Of a stretch of DNA of 38,625 bases, positions 14,632 to 22,898 are shown piece after piece. The DNA comes from a virus. The stretch lies in IMG/VR virus record IMGVR_UViG_3300046006_000631, positions 1 through 38,625 of that record. The stretch is one strand, 5' to 3'. The position numbers were made by a program, and so were the translations under genes. Position 1 is the first letter of the stretch. Each line of letters begins with the position of its first letter. The notes under the pieces were generated by a model. It did not search any database. It was not told the DNA's origin and saw nothing but the letters and a program-made list of their open reading frames with translations.

Positions 14632-14829
14632 ATGAGATTTGCATTTATTCCTAAGGCTCAGTACACAATTGGGCAAATTATCGAAGTACAGGGGCGCAAA
14701 ATGCGCGTTGAAAGCTACACACATACAGGGCGCAATTTAATTGCTTGTACATTAGATAGTGCGCCTAAATTTGAGCGAATTGCTTGCATATGTACTGATT
14801 CGCCCGCCATTAAAGAGGTGACAGTATGA
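14632..14829 (+). CDS. Early hypothetical protein, 65 residues
   Basis: A small beta-rich protein (MRFAFIPKAQYTIGQIIEVQ, then GRKMRVESYTHTGRNLIACT). The pattern of an initial strand, GQ-x-IEVQGRKMRVESY and a conserved-looking core suggests a small SH3- or OB-like barrel, but this is only a structural guess. It has an AAGGTG ribosome site and overlaps the next gene by 4 bases. Confidence 0.6.
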   Translation: MRFAFIPKAQYTIGQIIEVQGRKMRVESYTHTGRNLIACTLDSAPKFERIACICTDSPAIKEVTV

Positions 14830-15065
14830 AAATGGATACTTACGAATATATAGTTGCTGATCATTGGGGCTCGGCCATTATCAATGGCGATTACACTGGT
14901 TTGAGCGATAGCGAAGAAATACAGCTAAATGAATGGTTAGACGCTAATCAGGAGGGCGGCGCTCATTGGGACATAGGCGATAGCCTAGGGTTCGATAAGT
15001 GCGAAATAAGCGGTTTGATGTCTGAGTGCGTCCAATTAATCCAACACGTTGTTTATAGGGGCTAA
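14826..15065 (+). CDS. Early acidic protein, 79 residues
   Basis: Starts MKMDTYEYIVADHWGSAIIN and contains GLSDSEEIQLNEWLDANQEG. It is acidic and soluble, without a recognised domain. A strong GAGGTGA ribosome site lies inside the previous gene's end, and the start overlaps that gene's stop. Function unknown. Confidence 0.65.
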   Translation: MKMDTYEYIVADHWGSAIINGDYTGLSDSEEIQLNEWLDANQEGGAHWDIGDSLGFDKCEISGLMSECVQLIQHVVYRG

Positions 15066-15068
15066 CAA

Positions 15069-15236
15069 ATGATACTAACAACGGACGTGACTGGCGCGCC
15101 AGTTTGGGCTTTTGTCATTAATGACATGGAAATAACGGACGCTTACACGTCCGAATGCGGGCGATTTGATGTTGACCCTAGTTACTACGGGTTAACCCAG
15201 GCAATGGCGGAAAAACTTAGGGATGCTAATAAATGA
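15069..15236 (+). CDS. Early hypothetical protein, 55 residues
   Basis: I translated this frame directly: it starts MILTTDVTGAPVWAFVINDM and ends LTQAMAEKLRDANK. It has an AGGGG ribosome site, lies 3 bases after the previous stop and overlaps the next gene by 4 bases. Unbroken gene-to-gene coupling makes it credible despite its size. No domain recognised. Confidence 0.6.
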   Translation: MILTTDVTGAPVWAFVINDMEITDAYTSECGRFDVDPSYYGLTQAMAEKLRDANK

Positions 15237-15469
15237 ATAATGCTTTGTTTTTAACTAATTGGGCGGCTGCGCCCAAACGCATACAGCGCGCGCTACACGA
15301 CTTCGCGCGCTTTCCTACAGCATCAAATAAAACATATTTAACGGGCTATATATCAGGCACTTATCAGGCGGGTTCGTTAGACTTTGACGCGGCGTATTGG
15401 GTTGCGTACATTAATTTATTAACTGAAAATTCACAAGCGCAAAACAACATTTTAAAGGCACTCAAATGA
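15233..15469 (+). CDS. Early hypothetical protein, 78 residues
   Basis: Starts MNNALFLTNWAAAPKRIQRA and contains YISGTYQAGSLDFDAAYWVAY. Unlike its neighbours it is near neutral or basic and probably helical. It is coupled by 4-base overlaps on both sides. No family recognised. Confidence 0.6.
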   Translation: MNNALFLTNWAAAPKRIQRALHDFARFPTASNKTYLTGYISGTYQAGSLDFDAAYWVAYINLLTENSQAQNNILKALK

Positions 15470-15660
15470 AAACTTATAGAGTTTATGGCGAGTACATCCA
15501 AAAGGTCTTTATAGACATCGTCGCGCCGGATGATGAAACGGCGCAAGAGATAGCGGCGTGCGACACTGACAATGCGGAATGGACGTTGATTGATACGCCT
15601 AACCTAGTTATAGACATTAACGAAATCGAATTTATTGGAGCAGGCCAAAATGACGCTTAA
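15466..15660 (+). CDS. Early acidic protein, 64 residues
   Basis: Starts MKTYRVYGEYIQKVFIDIVA and contains PDDETAQEIAACDTDNAEWT. The alternation of strands and helices (beta strand, DDETAQEIA helix, ending IDINEIEFIG) is typical of small ferredoxin-like phage proteins I have seen annotated as hypothetical. It is coupled upstream by a 4-base overlap and overlaps the following gene by 11 bases. Confidence 0.6.
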   Translation: MKTYRVYGEYIQKVFIDIVAPDDETAQEIAACDTDNAEWTLIDTPNLVIDINEIEFIGAGQNDA

Positions 15661-15874
15661 ATATACGAACGGACAACCAGTTGAGCGCGGCGATATTGTG
15701 CACCTAAAAAACACGGCGTACACGGTGCACGACTTCGATAAGTCGCACGGGTACGTGTACGTTAAGGCTATGGATGAACGCGCACACTTCAAACCCATTT
15801 TTCCTAGCCAGATCAAGGCGTATTGGGATAACGTGCACCCCATATTCGCGGAGGCGCTTAAATGCTACCCTTGA
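15650..15874 (+). CDS. Early hypothetical protein, 74 residues
   Basis: I chose ATG 15650 (MTLKYTNGQPVERGDIVHLK), with GGAG 9 bases upstream, rather than the in-frame TTG at 15635. The opening strand-turn-strand (GQPVERGDIVHLKNTAYTVHD) suggests a small KOW/SH3-like barrel, a structural guess only. It ends EALKCYP and overlaps the next tiny frame by 13 bases. Confidence 0.6.
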   Translation: MTLKYTNGQPVERGDIVHLKNTAYTVHDFDKSHGYVYVKAMDERAHFKPIFPSQIKAYWDNVHPIFAEALKCYP

Positions 15875-15921
15875 TTACGGGCGTAATAGTAGTGCTGATA
15901 ATCATAATCTTTGACATATAA
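15862..15921 (+). CDS. Possible 19-residue membrane microprotein
   Basis: MLPLITGVIVVLIIIIFDI is a single hydrophobic segment. A GGAGG-like site (GGAGGCGCTTAA) precedes the ATG. It is the last frame before the hairpin at 15925-15946. It resembles the 21-residue frame at 14186 in design. It could be a chance frame. Confidence 0.4.
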   Translation: MLPLITGVIVVLIIIIFDI

Positions 15922-15924
15922 CAA

Positions 15925-15946
15925 AAAGGGGCTTAACGCCCCTTTA
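15925..15946. terminator. Bidirectional hairpin terminator
   Basis: AAAGGGGC and GCCCCTTT form an 8-bp stem around TTAAC. On the minus strand it is followed by a 5-T run, so it ends the leftward replication operon well. On the plus strand it can end the early operon with a shorter T-run. It fills the gap between the converging genes. Confidence 0.8.
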
Positions 15947-15948
15947 TG

Positions 15949-18264
15949 CTATTTCACGATCTGTAGTGGCGGCGAAGTCGCGGGCAATTCCTCGACCATA
16001 CGCCGCAATTCGGACTTGGGGTACTTGGCAACCATCTCAGGCGCGGCGTATAGGTGTTTCTTAGTCGTGTATTCGCGACACATAACAAGCCCTAGATCAA
16101 CCCAACGCGCCTCTGCTAAGGCATGTATGAGCGCGGGCATGGGTACTCTTACGCCCGTGTTACTCATACGGGCGCAGAGTGCCTGGAATGGGCTAGAAAT
16201 TACACCTCTGCTAAATTCGCCCTTGCGCTCGATCAAATCATGGTAAATACTGGATTCCGCGCCGCTCATACCTTGTTCAATCATTGAGCGCTTAAACTCG
16301 GTTTCAAACGGTATGGCCTTGGGATTAAACTTGCTAACGTCCCGCGCGTATAGCCACGCAGCAACAGCAGATAACCCGCCCGCGTTATACCAAGCCCATA
16401 AACGGGCGCTTTCCTCCTCTGTCATTCTGGGGGCGTCCGACCATATACAAAACCATCGCCCATCATCAGAATCTAGCGTGATAGACAGCTTATCGTTACT
16501 GAACGCCACCACAAACAGTCTATTGATCATCTCATAAGGTTTCAATCCCTTTCTATTGATGCTTATCATGTCTGGCGGCGCGGCGATAATGGGCTTAAGC
16601 GCGTTAGCTAAGGCGCGGCGTTCCCTTGCGTCAGGCTCTTTCAATTCATTGAGCACTAGCACTTCCGTTTCTAACTGGTAGTGAAATTGCTGTTGCAATT
16701 GAACGGCGGCCATTAATTTGACGTTATCTTGACTATCGCCCTTGATACCCCAAAAGAACGGCGCCCAAAAGCTGTCCTTACCTGAGCGACTGCGCCCAGC
16801 ATGTAGGATTGCATGGTTTACCTTACCCTTGGGATTTTGCAACTTATAGGCCATGGCGTCCAATACATGATTGCGCTCGGCATCATGGGGTATCAAGCGC
16901 TCACCATGTATAAGCCAAGGGTTAACGTCTCCAAGCACAACAAGCGGCCTTAAATTGCGCCATTTGTTAGCGTAGACTAACCCGCCGCGCGACACTAGCA
17001 CGTCATCGCCCGCTGCAAAAGTAATGCCAGTTAGGGCGGGCGCGCCGTATTTCTGTCTAAGCTCATCAAACGATACGGACGCCTCCACACGGCGCTTGGT
17101 GTTGTGTGCGCTCTTGCAGTCTATATGCCGGAACAGCGCGTTAAATGATTGGCGCGAAATCTGGGTGCGCTCGTGCATGTCAAAATAAGCATCATCAGCT
17201 TGAAGATATGCAAAGCGGTCAAACCATCCGGCCTTCTCTACCCGTCCAACCTCTTTGCGCTCGACCTCGGCAATGATCTCAGCACCCCTATCTGGGAACG
17301 CCTCGGTAGGTGTCAACTTGGATAGCGCAGCGGTCATACTGGAGGCCAACAACTCCTCTCGCAGTCCAGGCGAGTGACGAGGGCCGCCCTGCTCCTCTAC
17401 CCACGCTAAAAATGACGCGCTATCAAAATCAATGCAATGCGAGTGCAGACAGCAAAACGCGCGGGTCAAGGGTAGATAGCGCCCCTCTGGGTTGCCGTCC
17501 GTATGCTGTTCAAAATTAGGACAGACAACGCCCATCCAACCTTGGTTATTCGGTTTAGATATGATCAAACTATTGACCGACAACCAACGCACGACATCGT
17601 CGTTACCATCGTCCATCAATCGGACTGCGCGAAGAGTTGCGGTGTCTGCGGCCTCTGGCGTGACATTGAACGCCTTGCAGATTTCTTCTAGCGTGTATTC
17701 GATCTTAGGGTCAAATTCAACCAACTTGGCGGCAAAATTATCGCGCCCAGGTTTCAAGTTGATCGACTCAGGCAGACGGAAATTACGCACGGCATTGGTC
17801 GCTCCAGGATCGGTGTAACCCGCCGCTGCAATCGCTTTGATGGCGGCGGTAAATTCGCCAGTTGTGGGTTGATCTGAGAACGTGTAGCCCCATTGGAACG
17901 ACCCTTTGGATGTCTCCATAATCCAAGTAGGCTGTAATGGAGGGATGTTCGGGGCTTTATCTGGATCACCCACATCGTCCAAGACCATGACCATCACATA
18001 CTCGGCTTTACTGACTGACGCGCTTGGATAGCCTTCAGTAAAGCGGTCAATAATAAAGGATGCTGTATTGCCATAAATCGCCCAATCGGGCTTGACTTTT
18101 TGAGTGGGCAGATAAGCAGGCCACGTCGCTTTGATCGCGCCGTTGGCGTGGAGTTGCATCGCGCCGTCTTTAAATTGTGGTTTTTGGCGAACAATTAGTG
18201 ATGTTTCACCCTGCATAGCAAGGCCAGATAGATATTGAATAAAATTTTGTTGTACACTCGACAA
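15949..18264 (-). CDS. Primase-helicase (RepB/AEP-like primase plus DUF5906-type helicase)
   Basis: The 771-residue replication protein reads as two parts. The N-terminal third resembles a RepB/AEP-type primase: VMVLDDVGDPD has the paired acidic residues and VRNFRLPESINLKPG resembles the family's RxPxSxNxK element. The C-terminal half has an SF3-like ATPase with Walker A HAGRSRSGKDSFWAPF and later ELKEPDARERR and KGLKPYEMINRLFVVAFSN, as in DUF5906/D5-type helicases. It should prime and unwind at the fork. I place the start at TTG 18264 because AAGGAG lies 7 bases upstream; an upstream GTG (18300) would lie within a hairpin. Confidence 0.8.
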   Translation of the reverse strand: MSSVQQNFIQYLSGLAMQGETSLIVRQKPQFKDGAMQLHANGAIKATWPAYLPTQKVKPDWAIYGNTASFIIDRFTEGYPSASVSKAEYVMVMVLDDVGDPDKAPNIPPLQPTWIMETSKGSFQWGYTFSDQPTTGEFTAAIKAIAAAGYTDPGATNAVRNFRLPESINLKPGRDNFAAKLVEFDPKIEYTLEEICKAFNVTPEAADTATLRAVRLMDDGNDDVVRWLSVNSLIISKPNNQGWMGVVCPNFEQHTDGNPEGRYLPLTRAFCCLHSHCIDFDSASFLAWVEEQGGPRHSPGLREELLASSMTAALSKLTPTEAFPDRGAEIIAEVERKEVGRVEKAGWFDRFAYLQADDAYFDMHERTQISRQSFNALFRHIDCKSAHNTKRRVEASVSFDELRQKYGAPALTGITFAAGDDVLVSRGGLVYANKWRNLRPLVVLGDVNPWLIHGERLIPHDAERNHVLDAMAYKLQNPKGKVNHAILHAGRSRSGKDSFWAPFFWGIKGDSQDNVKLMAAVQLQQQFHYQLETEVLVLNELKEPDARERRALANALKPIIAAPPDMISINRKGLKPYEMINRLFVVAFSNDKLSITLDSDDGRWFCIWSDAPRMTEEESARLWAWYNAGGLSAVAAWLYARDVSKFNPKAIPFETEFKRSMIEQGMSGAESSIYHDLIERKGEFSRGVISSPFQALCARMSNTGVRVPMPALIHALAEARWVDLGLVMCREYTTKKHLYAAPEMVAKYPKSELRRMVEELPATSPPLQIVK

Positions 18265-18287
18265 AGTAATTCTCCTTAGTTGTCTTG

Positions 18288-18316
18288 AGCCCACCCCCAC
18301 AGGTGGGCTTCTTTTT
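18288..18316 (+). terminator. Intrinsic terminator oriented against the operon
   Basis: AGCCCACC (18288-18295) and GGTGGGCT (18302-18309) form a perfect 8-bp stem followed on the plus strand by TCTTTTTT. The flanking genes are both on the minus strand. As a terminator it would stop plus-strand (antisense) transcription, while as a minus-strand hairpin it sits just upstream of the primase ribosome site. Confidence 0.65.
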
Positions 18317-20232
18317 TACTTACCATACCTCTGCATAATGGCGGCCTCGACCCCCAATGGCAGATCAGCGCACCATGCAGGCGGCGTACACATTACCAGT
18401 TCAATACGCGCTTTAACTTCTTCAGCTTCTGACGCGTCGCACTCCACAACGATTTCATCGTGGACATGCAATACGACATCGTCAAGTTTAGCCAGAGCTG
18501 CGCGTAGGACATCGTTCGCCGCAGCTTGAGTGATATTTTCGCAAGCAAGGCCTTTCCAAAGTCTAGCGCGCGGCCACTCTTTGGCATCTGCTGCGGGTTT
18601 CCAAGCGGCTTTGGCATATGTCACACCTTCTTCTTCCAATCGTGCGAACGGGTAGCATAGCACCCGACCTGAGGGGAGCGCATACCAGAGATGCGATCCA
18701 TCGAATAGATATGTTACTCGACCCGCAGTAAACTCGTAATTCTTATTTCGCATAGCGCGTGTGTATGCTGACTCAAGATCAGACCAGTACGAAACAGCCC
18801 ACGGATTAGCGCGCCGCCATGCGTCTACCATGCGTCTGGCATCCGACTCTGGTAGATGTATACCATACGCCCGACCCATCGCAGCAAACGCGCCAATGCC
18901 GCCCGCAAAGCCACAGGCCAACTCTTGCACCTTACCGATCTGGCGTTGATCTTTAGTGACCTCTTTCACGTTAAAGGTCGCAGCGGCGTTAATCTTGTAC
19001 ACGTCTTCACCCTTGGCAAACAAGTCTAACTTAGCCATGCCAGAGGTGCAGTTCGACAGCCACGGGTTCATACGCGCTTCAATACTCGACCAATCGGCAG
19101 CGATCAACACACGCCTAGGTGCAGCCATTAGGGCTGGTCTAAGCATTCCTCTAAGTACGTCCGTGACGCGTTTGCCAAACTTAGGAACAATGCTCTGTCC
19201 TCGTACCATGGCGTGTCTAACTTCATCCGGTTGAGTAGCACACCGACGAGTGAAGTTGTGGACTTGTGCCCCATAGCTTGAAGCTCTACCTGTAGCTGCG
19301 CCTCCTGCAAAGACAAACGCGCCTCTGACGCGATAATCTTCTGCATCTGCCAAGTCTGCAAGGCGGCTGAACTTCGCAACCGACGACGCCCAAAGGTCAT
19401 CGGCGCACTGGATAACCTCGGCGACGTCGGGCGCAAGGTCTTCGCAGGCGAGTAGGTTTGCCCTGACCGTTTTGTCGATTGAGTATTTACCATCTTCTAC
19501 CTCCATCAATTTAAGTTGTTCTGGCGTGACACGTTCGATGACCCACTCACGCATCTTGGGTGAGCGTACAGACTTAATCACGCCTTGTGTGACTTCGCTC
19601 ACGATCTGTTGTATCTCGTCTAATTCGACAGCCGCGTATTTGATTGCTGCATCGCACAACGGCACGTCTACCAAGACGCCACGATCGTTGATGCGTTCGT
19701 TGACATGGTAATCGTCTAACTCATTTTTTGACAGCGGGCGCAGGCCACTACTGATCGCCCGCATGGCACGGACATCCTGCTCACAATAGGCCACCATCTC
19801 GGACATCAAGTCGAGGGACGTGTTGAATGTACCATCGGCGCGCGGTATCGACAACAGACGGATCAGTTGCGCGCCTCTGTGGTCTTTCTTCATGCTTGCG
19901 CCTGCAAAGCGCCCCACGTCCTCAAGCGAACCTGGTGCGCAATTGGCGCGCGCTTGTGCTGCGGTGCAATAGAACTGCTCTAACTTAAAATCAATCTGTA
20001 AGACATACCAAAAAATCAAACGCTCAAAGGCTGCGTTGTGCGCACGGATCTCGCCAGTATGGTTTAGGATGCGCTCAGGTATCGCGCCAGACGTCCAAGT
20101 CTGCACGTCCTCATCGTCGAACGCAAACGACATACACAGCACTTCAGTTGTGCCGTCTTGGGCGTAGTTGTAGACGCCGTGCTTCTTTAGGTCGCAGCGG
20201 CTGCGCGTCTCAAAATCAAGCCAAAGAATCAT
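18316..20232 (-). CDS. DNA polymerase, family A
   Basis: This 638-residue replicative polymerase has an N-terminal 3'-5' exonuclease (Exo I MILWLDFETRS at residues 1-11, Asp-x-Glu; later IRAHNAAFERLIF and YCEQDVRAM). The polymerase domain has motif A LIAADWSSIEAR (about residue 375), motif B region RQIGKVQELACGFAGGIGAF (about 435) and motif C VVLHVHDEIVVEC with the His-Asp-Glu triplet near 600. I start at ATG 20232, where the exonuclease begins; the upstream extension to 20316 only reads the end of the neighbouring gene. It overlaps the PP-loop gene by 17 bases. Confidence 0.94.
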   Translation of the reverse strand: MILWLDFETRSRCDLKKHGVYNYAQDGTTEVLCMSFAFDDEDVQTWTSGAIPERILNHTGEIRAHNAAFERLIFWYVLQIDFKLEQFYCTAAQARANCAPGSLEDVGRFAGASMKKDHRGAQLIRLLSIPRADGTFNTSLDLMSEMVAYCEQDVRAMRAISSGLRPLSKNELDDYHVNERINDRGVLVDVPLCDAAIKYAAVELDEIQQIVSEVTQGVIKSVRSPKMREWVIERVTPEQLKLMEVEDGKYSIDKTVRANLLACEDLAPDVAEVIQCADDLWASSVAKFSRLADLADAEDYRVRGAFVFAGGAATGRASSYGAQVHNFTRRCATQPDEVRHAMVRGQSIVPKFGKRVTDVLRGMLRPALMAAPRRVLIAADWSSIEARMNPWLSNCTSGMAKLDLFAKGEDVYKINAAATFNVKEVTKDQRQIGKVQELACGFAGGIGAFAAMGRAYGIHLPESDARRMVDAWRRANPWAVSYWSDLESAYTRAMRNKNYEFTAGRVTYLFDGSHLWYALPSGRVLCYPFARLEEEGVTYAKAAWKPAADAKEWPRARLWKGLACENITQAAANDVLRAALAKLDDVVLHVHDEIVVECDASEAEEVKARIELVMCTPPAWCADLPLGVEAAIMQRYGK

Positions 20233-20983
20233 AGCGCGACACCGTTTCAAACTTTTCTTCTGGGGCAATGCAGATCGCGCCGCACTCGATGTCTGGCAGC
20301 GGCACGTTGCGTCCATAGTTGGGGTTTAGTTCATCCAAGAATATACGCTTGCGCTTACCATCGCCCGCGTAAGACTTGTTGATCGCTACACCCATCTTGC
20401 GCTCTTGCTTGGCCATGCGATCAAACGCATCAGGAAAATCTACACGGATTTTATTCCAGTAGCCTGCCTGACCTTTGACGCAACCAATGCAGTTGTTATT
20501 GTTGTACCCAAGTTTGTACATCTCAGGCAATTCAATGCCTGCCTCTTGAACAATACGGTAACAATCTTTTTTAGTAGTGTTCTCAAGAATCCACTCAACT
20601 TTAGTGTCTGAGTTCTGGTCTTCAAAGCGTTCAATGCGCTTGGCCTCATCTTTAGTCAGACCAAAGATATGCACGTCATCAGGGCGTTCGTATTGTTTGC
20701 GCACGTTCTTCTTTAACTCAGTCGTGCAGCGCGCGCCGCCTACGCCGATCAACCAGCCAGTCTTGTCAAACACATCAAAAATGTCTGTGTACTTAGCTGA
20801 CTTTAATAATTTAATTTCTTTGCCAATCCATTTAGCGACATCGTTTAGGAACCGCATATTGTCTGGGTGTTCGTATGCAAGCGTATCGCAATACAACACT
20901 TCACAATCTGGGTATTTATCGACAGCCATCTTAGCTGCCACGGCGCTTGCTGCGCCGCAGGAAAACCACACAAGTGTTCTCAT
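20216..20983 (-). CDS. PP-loop / PAPS reductase-like enzyme
   Basis: The 255-residue protein starts MRTLVWFSCGAASAVAAKMA, a PP-loop (pyrophosphatase) motif like the SGGKDS of PAPS reductases and DndC-type enzymes, here SCGAAS. Further family-like features are EVLYCDTLAYEHPDN, GARCTTELKK and a NNNNCIGCVKGQAGYWNKI segment with Cys-x-x-Cys. Several cysteines could hold a metal or cluster. It adenylates or activates a substrate with ATP; the substrate is unknown (sulfate, tRNA base or DNA). I chose ATG 20983 with AGGA upstream. It is embedded in the replication operon and overlaps the polymerase gene by 17 bases, hinting at a DNA-linked role. Confidence 0.8.
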   Translation of the reverse strand: MRTLVWFSCGAASAVAAKMAVDKYPDCEVLYCDTLAYEHPDNMRFLNDVAKWIGKEIKLLKSAKYTDIFDVFDKTGWLIGVGGARCTTELKKNVRKQYERPDDVHIFGLTKDEAKRIERFEDQNSDTKVEWILENTTKKDCYRIVQEAGIELPEMYKLGYNNNNCIGCVKGQAGYWNKIRVDFPDAFDRMAKQERKMGVAINKSYAGDGKRKRIFLDELNPNYGRNVPLPDIECGAICIAPEEKFETVSRYDSLA

Positions 20984-21099
20984 TATTTTGTCCTGTAGGC
21001 GGGGTGTCAATTTGGTCGTTAATACTTGTGCGTTGGAAGGCAAGAAAAACACGCACTTACGACATCCTTAAATGCTTGCCTAACCACCCCTGACCTTAC

Positions 21100-21735
21100 T
21101 TAGGTTGCTGCTACACGACGGCGACGTGCGGGCTGCGATGCTTCAGCATACTCTTCTTCAGTAGCCTTAGCTTCACCATCCATGCCTACCCACTCAACGA
21201 TTTCAAAAATCGGTGTGTAGATACGTCCATAGGACTTGTGCTGATAGTGTTCCTTTTTCAGTTTAACAACTGGTACAGGCTTACTCTGATCTGCATCAAC
21301 TTGGTTAGCGATGGCGACTGCCAAGGCTTGTACTGCGCGCTTACCACCAACGGATGTGACGGTGTAACGCGCTTCCATTCCCTCGTCTTCGCCGCTGATG
21401 CACTTAAGCGACATACCGACCTGGGTTTCCCATCCGCGTTTAGCGTTTGGGGGTGCAACATCAAGAGCTGGCAGCGGCTCTGATACCGACACCATCTTCT
21501 CGCCAAGCACTTCACCTTCGCCCCATGCAATATAGCCGTGCACGAAAGAGAAAGGATTGACTGCCCACTTAGCGCCATCTTCGGCTTCGGTTTGATCTGC
21601 ACCGAAGACCCAATGGCCTGTCTTGTCCATCTTAATAATGACGGAACCAACAGTGCCCACGTCTTGCTCAAGCGCGCGCAAGGAAGTGGCAAGGGATGTT
21701 ACGGGAGGGAGGTTTGCAATTGCGAATGTAGACAT
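21100..21735 (-). CDS. Candidate single-stranded DNA-binding protein
   Basis: A 211-residue protein with no family I can name. It has a beta-rich middle (GSVIIKMDKTGHWVFGADQT, then NPFSFVHGYIAWGEG), a helical or linker region near 130-160 and a basic C-terminal tail (QPARRRRVAAT). In many phages the gene between DUF2800 and the family A polymerase encodes DUF2815, an ssDNA-binding-type protein. This gene holds that position (1 base after DUF2800, upstream of PP-loop and polymerase). The call is therefore an inference from gene order. Confidence 0.5.
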   Translation of the reverse strand: MSTFAIANLPPVTSLATSLRALEQDVGTVGSVIIKMDKTGHWVFGADQTEAEDGAKWAVNPFSFVHGYIAWGEGEVLGEKMVSVSEPLPALDVAPPNAKRGWETQVGMSLKCISGEDEGMEARYTVTSVGGKRAVQALAVAIANQVDADQSKPVPVVKLKKEHYQHKSYGRIYTPIFEIVEWVGMDGEAKATEEEYAEASQPARRRRVAAT

Positions 21736-21736
21736 T

Positions 21737-22825
21737 TTAGATCACCTTAAGTTTATTAAGAACCTTTGCGAGGTTCAAGATTGCTGGGCGAGGATCATCC
21801 TCGTTTGCCAGCGTATTGCCCGTAGAAACCGATACAGCCAGTTCCTGCGGGAAATTCTTTTTGCCAACTAACTTCTCAGCTTGAGCGACAGATATTAGCT
21901 TACTTTCAAAAGCTTTGTCACCTAAAAATTTTATCGCGTCATCATCGTTGACCCACTGACGAGTACCGCGCTTGGCGACCAACTTGTATCCAGGCACCTT
22001 GACCTCGTTCTCAAGCATTGTAAAAGCCAACTCACGCACCGACTTAATAAATTCTTCTATCTTGTCGGCTTGCTGTAAATAGTGACCGATCTGTGTTGCG
22101 TCAATTGTTTGTAAGGATGTCTTAACAAAGCGATCGACTTCGCCTGTCATCTGTGGACACACAGGCTTGGCTGAGCACCAACGGCAATGATCGCCAGTCT
22201 TAAATGCTGCGTCATCTTTCTGTGATTGCTTAACGGCTGCAACCAACTCCATCTCAAATTCTTTAATTCGCGCGGGCGTTGTTAACCAAGTACGAATGAC
22301 AGGAGGCTGCACAATTACAATTTCAATTTCGTCTGCACCGTCAAACACCCATGCGGTGTCAGGCGTACGCATGGCCGCTGCTGCGTAGAACATCCCTTGC
22401 GCGTTATCTACTGCATCAACTGCCACACCATCACCAAACTTCCAATCTAAAACAACAGCTCTATTACCAATACGACCAAGCAAGTCAGCAGAGCCAAACA
22501 CCCCAGGTAATAGATCACCAAAGCCCACACGGGACTCGACAGCGTACTCAAGCGAACCATCAACGTCAACCACATCAAGCGCGGCAATTGCAGGAACAAT
22601 CTTTTCATCGTATAACTCCTGCGTGAGTGTGATGTCGTTGTACTTCATGCCAACAACATCTAACTTGCCTTCTAGGATAAGCGAGATAGCGTCGTGTAAG
22701 AGTGTGCCACGGTCAGCATGTACGCTTGAGGGCTTGGGCGGCATCTTAGCCACTAGCTTGACTGATGCGGGGCAACTGATGACCCGCTTTGCTGTTGAAC
22801 CACCGACTATTGAACTGTGTAGCAT
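21737..22825 (-). CDS. DUF2800 RecB/Cas4-like nuclease
   Basis: The 362-residue protein matches DUF2800, a PD-(D/E)XK family of phage replication modules. HADRGTLLHDAI gives the early His, GVFGSADLLGRIG the acidic residue, VVLDWKFGDGV the Asp-x-Lys, and AQGMFYAAAA the trailing Gln. CRWCSAKPVCPQM supplies cysteines of a probable iron-sulfur cluster, as in Cas4/AddB. I start at ATG 22825, with AAGGAG and a consensus promoter just upstream; the longer frame to 22849 would begin inside the -10 box. It probably processes DNA ends in recombination-dependent replication. Confidence 0.88.
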   Translation of the reverse strand: MLHSSIVGGSTAKRVISCPASVKLVAKMPPKPSSVHADRGTLLHDAISLILEGKLDVVGMKYNDITLTQELYDEKIVPAIAALDVVDVDGSLEYAVESRVGFGDLLPGVFGSADLLGRIGNRAVVLDWKFGDGVAVDAVDNAQGMFYAAAAMRTPDTAWVFDGADEIEIVIVQPPVIRTWLTTPARIKEFEMELVAAVKQSQKDDAAFKTGDHCRWCSAKPVCPQMTGEVDRFVKTSLQTIDATQIGHYLQQADKIEEFIKSVRELAFTMLENEVKVPGYKLVAKRGTRQWVNDDDAIKFLGDKAFESKLISVAQAEKLVGKKNFPQELAVSVSTGNTLANEDDPRPAILNLAKVLNKLKVI

Positions 22826-22847
22826 TAGTGTCTCCTTTAGAACTTTC

Positions 22848-22877
22848 ATTAGATCACATAAAATTAAATGTTGTCAA
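22848..22877 (-). promoter_or_regulatory. Leftward replication-operon promoter
   Basis: On the minus strand, TTGACA (22872-22877, consensus), an 18-base spacer and TCTAAT (22848-22853, 5/6) precede DUF2800. Predicted transcription starts near 22841, before the AAGGAG ribosome site at 22832-22837. Its -35 overlaps that of the rightward promoter. Confidence 0.7.
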
Positions 22878-22898
22878 ATAGTTTTTTCATGTTATATT
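22871..22898 (+). promoter_or_regulatory. Rightward promoter of the VRR-NUC operon
   Basis: TTGTCA (22871-22876), a 16-base spacer and TATATT (22893-22898). The ATG of the next gene starts 6 bases later, so the mRNA should begin at or next to the start codon and lack a leader. The -35 shares 5 bases with the leftward promoter. Confidence 0.6.

Noticed and set aside
19128-19493. A 121-codon minus-strand frame inside the polymerase gene, suspected frameshift
   Set aside because: The polymerase frame is intact across this region with all motifs in order, so this is a shadow frame.
20233-20316. N-terminal extension of the DNA polymerase
   Set aside because: The extra residues are the PP-loop gene end read in another frame. 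The exonuclease motif starts right at ATG 20232.
20984-21099. TTGACA-N17-AATAAT on the minus strand before the PP-loop gene as a promoter
   Set aside because: The -10 would overlap the chosen ATG 20983, so its transcript would start inside the gene. A promoter for downstream polymerase cannot be excluded, but the evidence is weak.
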